A stretch of 22,668 bases of DNA from an uncultured Erysipelotrichaceae bacterium (GTDB taxonomy: Bacteria > Bacillota_I > Bacilli_A > Erysipelotrichales > Erysipelotrichaceae), in NCBI GenBank assembly GCA_937900565.1, contig CALCFG010000011.1:1-22668 (forward strand). Direction: 5' to 3'. The notes beneath the pieces were generated by a model, which did not search any database, was not told where the DNA came from, and was given only the letters and a program-made list of their open reading frames with translations. Of this stretch, positions 15,494-21,671 are shown piece by piece (positions within the stretch are counted from its first letter, which is position 1; each line of letters starts with the position of its first letter). A program made the position numbers and the translations under genes.

Positions 15494-16691
15494 TATTGAA
15501 TTACTCGCGCCGGCAGGTGATGTAGAACGAGCCAAAGTTGCTATTGATTATGGAGCGAATGCTATTTATTTAGGTGGTAAGGCATTTTCTCTGCGTTCTC
15601 GTGCATCTAACTTCGATATTGATGATATTGAAACCATCGTTAACTATGCAAAACTAAAAGGTGTTGCAGTTCATGTTACGGTTAATATGATTCCTCACGA
15701 TTCAGATTTACAAGGATATAGTGAATATTTGCAAACATTGCAACGCATTGGGGTTACTGCGATTATTGTTGCCAGTTTATCTGTTGTGCGCTTAGCGCGC
15801 AAAGTAGCTCCGCAATTGGAGGTACATTTATCGACGCAATGTTCTTCCACAAATGCAAAAGCGATTGAGTTTTATCAAAACTTAGGGGTAAGTCGAGTTG
15901 TATTTGCACGTGAAGTTACATTACCCGAAATTGAAACGATTAATAAGCAAGTGGATATCGAAACGGAAGCATTCATTCATGGAGGAATGTGTGTTAATTA
16001 TTCCGGTAGATGTACATTAAGTAATTTTATGACCAATCGCGATGCCAATCGTGGTGGTTGTGCTCAAAGTTGCCGTTGGAAATATCATTTATTCAATAAC
16101 AATCAGGAGTTATCAGATCCTGCGTGTTTGTTTTCAATGAGCAGTAAAGACTTAGCTGCGCCGCGTGCGATTTATAGCTTAATGAATGCTAATGTGGCAT
16201 CATTAAAAATTGAAGGCCGTATGAAAACTGCTTATTATGTTGCCACAGTCGTGCAAACGTATCGTCGTTTAATTGATGAGGTTGCAGCGTGTGGTCATCA
16301 ATTAAGTGATGAGCGATTGGCATATTATGAAAACGAATTAAAAAAGGCAGAGAATCGACCAACAGGTGAAGGATTTTACGGTAAATGTGTGGATGAATCC
16401 ATGCACTTATACGGTATTAATGGTGCCGGTGTTACCCATGACTTTGTTGGGTTAGTGCTCGATATTAAAGATAATTGGATGTTAGTTCAATCGCGTAATG
16501 TATTCTGTGTTAATGATACGATTGAATTCTTCGGCCCTTACCATGAACCGATCAGTATGACCATTGAACAAATTGTTAGGGACAGTGACCATGAAGTGTT
16601 GCAACGCTCGTATCAACCAATGGAAAATGTATGGGTAAAAGCCAATGGTATCGGTAAAGTGAATGATATGATGCGAAGGATTCGACTATGA
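15483..16691 (+). CDS. trhP2: U32-family tRNA hydroxylation protein, TrhP2 (YrrO)-like
   Basis: Predicted to help form 5-hydroxyuridine at tRNA position 34 with prephenate as cosubstrate, as for TrhP proteins. The 402-aa protein opens with the U32 start IELLAPAGDVERAKVAIDYG and YLGGKAFSLR. It carries the signature EAFIHGGMCVNYSGRC (162-177), then GGCAQSCRWKY (191-201), SKDL and KIEGRMK. Cys170, Cys177 and Cys193 match three family Fe-S cluster positions; Cys197 and Cys215 are candidates for the fourth. AAGGAAAGAAG precedes the ATG. It overlaps the following methyltransferase gene by 4 nt (ATGA). The old label collagenase or peptidase U32 would be misleading. Confidence 0.85.
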   Translation: MRNNIELLAPAGDVERAKVAIDYGANAIYLGGKAFSLRSRASNFDIDDIETIVNYAKLKGVAVHVTVNMIPHDSDLQGYSEYLQTLQRIGVTAIIVASLSVVRLARKVAPQLEVHLSTQCSSTNAKAIEFYQNLGVSRVVFAREVTLPEIETINKQVDIETEAFIHGGMCVNYSGRCTLSNFMTNRDANRGGCAQSCRWKYHLFNNNQELSDPACLFSMSSKDLAAPRAIYSLMNANVASLKIEGRMKTAYYVATVVQTYRRLIDEVAACGHQLSDERLAYYENELKKAENRPTGEGFYGKCVDESMHLYGINGAGVTHDFVGLVLDIKDNWMLVQSRNVFCVNDTIEFFGPYHEPISMTIEQIVRDSDHEVLQRSYQPMENVWVKANGIGKVNDMMRRIRL

Positions 16692-17416
16692 TATTTGAAG
16701 GTAATATATCGGTTAAGTCTATCCTTGAAAACAATTGTCGTTTAATTGATGAATTGCTTTTATTGGATGGTAAACGCAGTAAAGATATCGGCTATATTGT
16801 TGCACTCGCAAGAAAACGTAATATCCCTATTACGTATTTAACTGAAGAACAATTTAATAATCTAGGGATTGGTAAAACTAGCGGCGGTGTTTGTTTAAAA
16901 GCACAAACTCGAACTGATTTTAATTGTGATCCTCCAAGTAATTTAATGTGTTTATTGGAAGGTATTGAAGATCCATTTAATTTAGGATATTGCTTACGCA
17001 CCTTATATTCATTTGGTTGCACCTGTGTTATTTTACCTAACCGTGATTTAAGTAAAGGTGAAGTGCAATTATTAAAAAGCAGTGCGGGTGCTTATGAAAA
17101 GATGGATATTGTATTTGCTAATGATTGTGCCAATTATTGCAACCAAATGAAAACGAATGGTTATCGCATTGTTGCGGCATATCGCAACAATGCCACTGCA
17201 TGTACCAACTATTCATGGCATCAAAAGACGTTGCTTGTTATTGGTGGAGAGATGCGTGGTATTAGCTCAAAAGTAAGAAATGAAGTGGATGATAATGTCT
17301 ATATTCCATACGCACTGGATTTTAAAAACGCATTAAATGCCGCCAGTGCGACCGCGGTTTTGGCCTATAGTTATTATCAACAACAAGGTGAAGGTAATGA
17401 TAGAATCATTAAGTAA
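16688..17416 (+). CDS. SPOUT (TrmH/SpoU-family) RNA 2'-O-methyltransferase, RlmB-like
   Basis: Predicted to use S-adenosylmethionine to methylate a ribose 2'-OH in rRNA or tRNA. The 242-aa protein has the RlmB/TrmH layout: an N-terminal L30e-like substrate domain (about 1-75, with RLIDELLLLDGKRS and the TSGGVCL end), then a knotted SPOUT domain. SPOUT motif 1 is EDPFNLGYCLRTLYSFG with the conserved Asn and Arg; motif 2 is VIGGEMRGIS; motif 3 is KNALNAASATAVLAY, a variant of the usual LNVSxAxxI. The 4-nt overlap with the U32 gene and the 20-nt overlap with the next methyltransferase indicate one operon. The RNA target cannot be read from sequence. Confidence 0.87.
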   Translation: MIFEGNISVKSILENNCRLIDELLLLDGKRSKDIGYIVALARKRNIPITYLTEEQFNNLGIGKTSGGVCLKAQTRTDFNCDPPSNLMCLLEGIEDPFNLGYCLRTLYSFGCTCVILPNRDLSKGEVQLLKSSAGAYEKMDIVFANDCANYCNQMKTNGYRIVAAYRNNATACTNYSWHQKTLLVIGGEMRGISSKVRNEVDDNVYIPYALDFKNALNAASATAVLAYSYYQQQGEGNDRIIK

Positions 17417-18125
17417 TCAATATATTAAATCGGCACTTAAATTAAAACAAAAGAAGTATCGGCATTTAATGCATCAATTCTTAATTGAAGGCGAGCATTT
17501 GGTGCAAGAAGCATTGGATGCTTCACGTGTTTTTAAAATCTATGTGCGTCAAGGTTACCAACCTGCATTTACTTTTGGTAACATAGAAGTTGTATCGGAT
17601 AAAGTAATGGATGCTTTGTGTGACACCCAAAGTCATTCAAACATAGTCGCTATTTGTACGTTAAATGATCAAGCTTTAACGGTGGGTAATACGTGCATTT
17701 GTTATCAAGTGCAAGATCCTGGAAATTTAGGAACAATTATTCGTAGTGCGTATGCATTTGGTTTTACCCAATGCATATTAGTGGATTGTGTGGATGCTTA
17801 CAATGATAAAACAATACGCAGTAGTCAAGGCGCATTGTTTCATGTAGGGATTATTCAAGCAAAAGATATTTACGAAGTAATTCACCAGTGCCATGATTTT
17901 GGTATTTCTACAGTTGCAACAAGTTTACATAAAGCTAAACCATTAATGGAAACTCATTTCCACTTACCGGTAGCCATTATCTTAGGAAATGAAGGTCAAG
18001 GGCTACCTGATGAAGTGGTAGATGCCTGCCAACAAGGTGTCAAAATTGAAATGAGTGCCTTTGAATCATTAAATGTTGCAGTAGCCGGTAGTATATTAAT
18101 GTATACAATTCAAAATCTCAAATAA
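17397..18125 (+). CDS. SPOUT (TrmH/SpoU-family) RNA 2'-O-methyltransferase, YsgA-like
   Basis: Second predicted ribose methyltransferase, also 242 aa. The start is ATG at 17397 with AAGGTGAAGG just upstream; the longer open frame has no such site. Residues 1-70 form a substrate-binding domain (MIESLSNQYIKSALKLKQKK, then LIEGEHLVQEAL), typical of the TsnR/YsgA branch. SPOUT motifs are canonical: QDPGNLGTIIRSAYAFG, AIILGNEGQGLPDEV and ESLNVAVAGSILMY. It differs clearly from the preceding paralogue in these motifs, so this is not a recent tandem copy. It overlaps the upstream gene by 20 nt and ends the operon before a terminator. In many Firmicutes this type lies beside pheS, so its place here is unusual. 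Confidence 0.88.
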   Translation: MIESLSNQYIKSALKLKQKKYRHLMHQFLIEGEHLVQEALDASRVFKIYVRQGYQPAFTFGNIEVVSDKVMDALCDTQSHSNIVAICTLNDQALTVGNTCICYQVQDPGNLGTIIRSAYAFGFTQCILVDCVDAYNDKTIRSSQGALFHVGIIQAKDIYEVIHQCHDFGISTVATSLHKAKPLMETHFHLPVAIILGNEGQGLPDEVVDACQQGVKIEMSAFESLNVAVAGSILMYTIQNLK

Positions 18126-18153
18126 GTATCAGTTACACGCTGATGCTTTTTAT
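18125..18153 (+). terminator. Terminator of the U32/SPOUT operon
   Basis: AGTATCAG (18125-18132) pairs with CTGATGCT (18140-18147), including one G-T wobble, with a 7-nt loop and a TTTTTAT tail to 18153. Confidence 0.7.
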
Positions 18154-18267
18154 TTACATAAAATCTTCCAATCTACAAAGTCCAAGTAAAACATCAATAT
18201 TTTCGGTAGTTAATAATCTAAATGGTACTCCCTGTAAGTGAGATTGCTTGTCGAAGGAATTATGGTT
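18154..18267 (-). pseudogene. Possible decayed gene tail, unidentified
   Basis: The roughly 150 bp between two terminators contain no intact gene. On minus, one frame stays open for 37 codons and ends DFM-stop at 18154. It includes GVPFRLLTTENIDVLLGLC, which has protein-like composition. Upstream it is closed by a TAG at 18270-18268, and another frame continues the open reading with different residues, as expected after a frameshift. There is no start codon or ribosome-binding site. I do not recognise the family; chance is a real alternative. Confidence 0.3.
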
Positions 18268-18303
18268 CTATGTTGTACTAATGATTGTTTAAAGATAAAA
18301 TAC

Positions 18304-18342
18304 AAATCCCGTGCTCTTAAAAAAACAGAAAGCACGGGATTT
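18304..18342 (-). terminator. Terminator of the MerR-type regulator gene
   Basis: AAATCCCGTGCT (18304-18315) and AGCACGGGATTT (18331-18342) form a perfect 12-bp stem with a 15-nt A-rich loop. On minus it starts at the gene's stop codon and continues into TTTGTATTTTAT. It could also work weakly on plus (TTATTTTA). Confidence 0.8.
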
Positions 18343-19357
18343 ATTTTATAAAGATTTTGCTTTGATAAGTTGTATAGGAAAGTTGAGTAAATATTGAATC
18401 AAAAAAATAGAACATAAGGAATAAATCGGAATGATCTGAGTCATCAAGGGTAATATTCGTACCTAGTTTAGCAAATAGTTGATTCATCAGTGGAGTGTAT
18501 TTTAATGTTTGATACGTTGTATCAATGATTAGTTTTAGGTTGGTACCTATACCGTTAAAGTTATTGCTATATTCCTTTAATAACTTAATAAATTTGGAAC
18601 CATTTACTCTAAATAAAGGATAGAGCAAGGGTTGATAAATCGCATTCCATAGGTTAGCGTAGTTATCATCTTTTATAAATAAACGAATATTTTCAATCAA
18701 CTGACTTGATAATGATTCAATATTGTTCGTATCAAGTACTAATTTGAATTTATAGAATGTAGCGGATGTTGCTTCAATGATTTGTTTTGGTGTTAAGGTA
18801 TAAATTAAACGTTGATAAAATGGTAAACAGTCATTAAGGATAACAGTGAGCTCATCACTAATTTTATCCCAAAGATAGACATGATACTCACTCACTTCAC
18901 CTGCAAGAAATGGTGCAAATATGATTATGCCAATCATTCGTGCGTCAATTTCTGGGAAAAGTGAATCAATGAGAGAATATTGATCATTGATATTTGGGGA
19001 TAATGTGCAATCTAATAAATTATTGGGTGTGGCATTGGGTGGAATTTGTTCGAGATAATTATAGATATAATTTAATTTTCGTACCTTTGTTTGAATATCA
19101 ATCTTTAAATCATGGATATGACGATGTAGAAAATAATTAGTAAGTGTTGGGTATTTTAAGCACTCCTTGATTTCTTGAATGGATAAATCAAGGAAACGCA
19201 ATGTTTGCAAGATTTCCATTTGTTTTATATCGGCTTCATTAAATTCATAATACCCATTTTCATCGTTTTGATAAGGCGTTAATAAACCTTGTTCAATGTA
19301 ATAATGGATTGTCTTTTTCGTCGAATGCGTTAAATCACAGAATTGTTGAATTTTCAT
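18341..19357 (-). CDS. MerR-family transcriptional regulator with large unknown effector domain
   Basis: Predicted DNA-binding regulator. Residues 1-70 form the MerR winged helix-turn-helix: MKIQQFCDLTHSTKKTIHYY, the EQGLLTPYQ wing, GYYEFNEADI and the LRFLDLSIQEIKECL helix. A dimerisation helix follows (about 80-103). The remaining 230 residues are mostly helical, contain no cysteine cluster for metal sensing, and match no effector domain I know; typical MerR proteins are 120-280 aa, so 338 is long. The gene is transcribed away from the flavoprotein gene with a 181-bp shared control region, which makes it the likely regulator of that gene. The ribosome-binding site is weak (AGGT about 10 nt upstream). 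Confidence 0.85.
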   Translation of the reverse strand: MKIQQFCDLTHSTKKTIHYYIEQGLLTPYQNDENGYYEFNEADIKQMEILQTLRFLDLSIQEIKECLKYPTLTNYFLHRHIHDLKIDIQTKVRKLNYIYNYLEQIPPNATPNNLLDCTLSPNINDQYSLIDSLFPEIDARMIGIIIFAPFLAGEVSEYHVYLWDKISDELTVILNDCLPFYQRLIYTLTPKQIIEATSATFYKFKLVLDTNNIESLSSQLIENIRLFIKDDNYANLWNAIYQPLLYPLFRVNGSKFIKLLKEYSNNFNGIGTNLKLIIDTTYQTLKYTPLMNQLFAKLGTNITLDDSDHSDLFLMFYFFDSIFTQLSYTTYQSKIFIK

Positions 19358-19374
19358 ATCAGATACCTGACCAA

Positions 19375-19403
19375 AGTATACCCTTAGGGAATGGTTAATT
19401 CAA
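19375..19403 (-). promoter_or_regulatory. Promoter of the MerR-type gene with dyad in the spacer
   Basis: On minus, TTGAAT (19403-19398), a 17-bp spacer and TATACT (19380-19375) form a near-consensus promoter. The spacer contains CCCTAAGGG, part of a 15-bp imperfect dyad (19379-19393) that could serve autoregulation. Confidence 0.7.
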
Positions 19404-19476
19404 CACTTTAGTTAGTAATTTAACAATATCTATGATATAAGCAGACTTATTCAGCTTTTCTTGTGAAATTTCGCAC

Positions 19477-19506
19477 TTGACTAGCTAGTCACAGGATTGC
19501 TAATAC
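19477..19506 (+). promoter_or_regulatory. Promoter of the flavoprotein gene
   Basis: TTGACT (19477-19482), an 18-bp spacer and TAATAC (19501-19506) preceded by TGC as an extended -10. The ATG lies at 19539 with AAGGAGA (19526-19532) as ribosome-binding site. Confidence 0.65.
19478..19491. promoter_or_regulatory. Perfect 14-bp palindrome TGACTAGCTAGTCA, candidate operator
   Basis: The sequence equals its own reverse complement. It overlaps the -35 box and spacer of the flavoprotein promoter, the region where MerR-type proteins bind. The divergent regulator is the natural candidate to bind it. Confidence 0.55.
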
Positions 19507-19538
19507 TTTCCTTAAACAAATAGATAAGGAGAAAATTT

Positions 19539-21320
19539 ATGCAAGTAATTAAGAAAATTGGTTTAATTTCATTGGCGCTAAGTTTGGCTGCTGGATGTTC
19601 GTCAAGTAATAAAGCGCAACCAAGTGCAAATAACGCTACCTTTGATAGAGAAGTTGATTATTTAGTGCTAGGTGGTGGAGTAGCAGGTTTGAGCAGTGCA
19701 ATTGAAGCTGCTGATCAAGGTATTGAAAATATATTGGTCTTAGAAAAAACAGGTAATTTGGGTGGTGCAGCATTTTACTCTGGTGGTATTCTTGGTGGCG
19801 TGGACACCCAAATTACAAAGGAAAAAAATTTACAAGTAGATATCGAAGATATTATTGCCGAACAAATGCAAGAAAAGCATTATATATTAGATGAAGATTT
19901 AACGCGGTTAACTATCGGTAAAGCTGGGGAAACTATTGATTGGTTAATTGATGAAATTGGCGTTCAATTCCAAAGTGAAACCGTTGTTAAAGACGGCTAT
20001 GGGACATATCCAGTCATTCACTTGGTTGAAGGTGAAGGTGCAGGAATGAAAGAACCTTTTGCAAAGGCATTGGAAGCTAGAGAAAATATTGAAATTCAAT
20101 TAAATACAAGTGCAACTGAACTTATTGTTGACGATGGAAAGGTTGTGGGTGCCCAAGCAATCTGTGATGGACAAGTTACGCGTATTAAAGCAGATGCAGT
20201 TTTATTAGCGACTGGTGGTTATAGCGCAAATCATGAGTTGTTTACAAATGCTGCTTCACAAAACGGAGTATTCCAGATATCTAACTTTACCAATCAATCG
20301 GGTGATGGTTTAGTGATGGCAACCAAAGTTGGTGCTGGCGTACAAAATTTAGATCAATTGCAAGTATACTTAAGAGAATATAACAATCCTACAGGACAAA
20401 ACCCTTATATGTTTACCATTTTTGTTGGGCAAGATGGAAAACGTTTTATGGATGAAAAACGAACTGCACAAACGTATAATCAAGAAATTAAGGATGATGT
20501 TATTGATCTTTATGGAAGAACTGGTGTTGATTACTTCTGGAGTTTGGCAGATGAAGCATCGTTAACAATGATGGGTATTAACGATAAGATGAAAGATTAT
20601 ACGGGTGTCGTATATGCGAATACTTTAGAAGAGTTGGCTGAAAAAATGGATGTGGATGCTTCTGCGTTAGTGGAAACTGTGAATCAATGGAATCAAGATT
20701 GTGCTAATCAAAAAGATAGCCAATTTAATCGGACTTCACCAATGTGGTTTCCACTTTCTACCGGTCCTTACTATGCGTTACAAACAACTTTCTTTTCGAG
20801 TGTTTGCCATGGTGGAATCACTAAAAATGCCAATGCGCAAGTAACTCGCTTGGATGGAACAACAATTCCAGGATTATTTGCAGCAGGGGAAGTGACAACT
20901 GTAACGAACTCTAATGGTTACACAATCTCTAATGCCATTACATTTGGTCGTATTGCAGCACAGTCTGCTTTGAAATATATGAATGGTGAATTGGTTGAAG
21001 AAGTTAAGGAAGAAGTTGAATCCAATGAGTCATTATTTGATATGAGTCAACCGTTAACGGATGGTGAATATGAAGCATCAGTTGAAGGGCAAGAAGGGAA
21101 AATGATTGTTAAAACAACGATTACTGACGGAAAGATTAATAATGTAGAAATCGTTGAACAACATGAAACGGCTGGTGTTGCTGATGCTGCTTTAGAAACA
21201 TTACCTAATGCAATTGTTGAAGCAAATTCCGTTGATGTTGATGCAGTAAGTGGTGCATCATTGACAAGTGGAAGAATTCAACAAGCAGTTGTTGATTGCT
21301 TAAAACAAGCTGCTCAATAG
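19539..21320 (+). CDS. Lipoprotein flavin reductase (FAD-binding flavocytochrome c family plus FMN-binding domain)
   Basis: Predicted extracytoplasmic reductase anchored by lipid. The 593-aa protein starts with a lipoprotein signal (lipobox LAAGC, Cys20). The FAD domain has the dinucleotide motif LGGGVAGLSSA (44-54), VLEKTGNLGGA, ADAVLLATGGY and the C-terminal GLFAAGEV block. Residues about 505-593 form an FMN-binding domain with SGASLT (571-576), the ApbE-type covalent flavinylation motif. This plan is shared with fumarate, urocanate and related reductases fed by extracellular electron transfer. The GANRLGGNA segment with the substrate Arg of fumarate reductases reads NSNGYTISNA here, so dicarboxylate specificity is doubtful. 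It is probably controlled by the divergent MerR protein. No ApbE, cytochrome or electron-donor gene is seen nearby. Confidence 0.88.
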   Translation: MQVIKKIGLISLALSLAAGCSSSNKAQPSANNATFDREVDYLVLGGGVAGLSSAIEAADQGIENILVLEKTGNLGGAAFYSGGILGGVDTQITKEKNLQVDIEDIIAEQMQEKHYILDEDLTRLTIGKAGETIDWLIDEIGVQFQSETVVKDGYGTYPVIHLVEGEGAGMKEPFAKALEARENIEIQLNTSATELIVDDGKVVGAQAICDGQVTRIKADAVLLATGGYSANHELFTNAASQNGVFQISNFTNQSGDGLVMATKVGAGVQNLDQLQVYLREYNNPTGQNPYMFTIFVGQDGKRFMDEKRTAQTYNQEIKDDVIDLYGRTGVDYFWSLADEASLTMMGINDKMKDYTGVVYANTLEELAEKMDVDASALVETVNQWNQDCANQKDSQFNRTSPMWFPLSTGPYYALQTTFFSSVCHGGITKNANAQVTRLDGTTIPGLFAAGEVTTVTNSNGYTISNAITFGRIAAQSALKYMNGELVEEVKEEVESNESLFDMSQPLTDGEYEASVEGQEGKMIVKTTITDGKINNVEIVEQHETAGVADAALETLPNAIVEANSVDVDAVSGASLTSGRIQQAVVDCLKQAAQ

Positions 21321-21509
21321 ATAATAAAAGGCTTTAAATATAAACATACGATGTTAAGGAACATCTTAACTATCTATTAAGAGAATTAACCTAATTAACT
21401 ATATTAAACGCGGATAATCGTTGTAATTCCTTACTACGTTTATCCGCGTTTAATATAGTCATGAATTTAAATAAACTGTAATAATTAAGGCGCTTTGACG
21501 CGTTAAAAA
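21321..21509. other. Non-coding gap after the flavoprotein gene
   Basis: 189 bp without a gene. Besides the 62-nt palindrome it holds a short hairpin GATGTT/AACATC (21350-21365), another TCTTAA/TTAAGA, and at about 21482-21512 a mismatched hairpin (TAA-GCG/CGC-TTA) next to the stop of the minus-strand small gene. None has a convincing T tract. Confidence 0.6.
21398..21459. repeat. 62-nt near-perfect palindrome in the convergent intergenic region
   Basis: ACTATATTAAACGCGGATAA (21398-21417) has an exact complement at 21440-21459. The inner part continues pairing (CGT/ACG, GTAA/TTAC) with two T-T mismatches down to a TTCC loop, giving 29-nt arms. It lies between the 3' ends of the flavoprotein gene (plus) and the small minus-strand gene. 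It may be a bidirectional terminator, but the strand ends lack long T runs. TTAACTAT occurs at 21367-21374 and again at 21396-21403 at the palindrome's left edge. Confidence 0.8.
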
Positions 21510-21671
21510 TTATGGTTTCGTCACAGTTTTAACTTTATTATTGGCTTCAATAAGTTCTTTTTCAAACTTATCATAATCGAAGTGACCAAAGTAGGTACCA
21601 ATATTTTGTCGATTAGTATGTATCGATAGGATAATTCGATCTAGAACTGGTAAATTATTTGTTATTTTCAT
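21510..21671 (-). CDS. 53-aa small protein overlapping the sensor gene, unknown
   Basis: An ATG at 21671 inside the 3' end of the sensor gene opens a 53-codon frame ending TAA at 21512-21510. The 17-nt overlap suggests translational coupling; the ribosome-binding site is weak (AAAAGAC). The product begins MKITNNLPVLDRIILSIH, has a central NIGTYFGHFDYDKF and a charged helix EKELIEANNK. This order (short amphipathic start, aromatic centre, acidic-basic tail) loosely recalls AgrD-type signal peptide precursors, but there is no cysteine and no AgrB gene in view. It could also be an unrelated small protein or remnant. Composition is protein-like throughout. Confidence 0.5.
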   Translation of the reverse strand: MKITNNLPVLDRIILSIHTNRQNIGTYFGHFDYDKFEKELIEANNKVKTVTKP

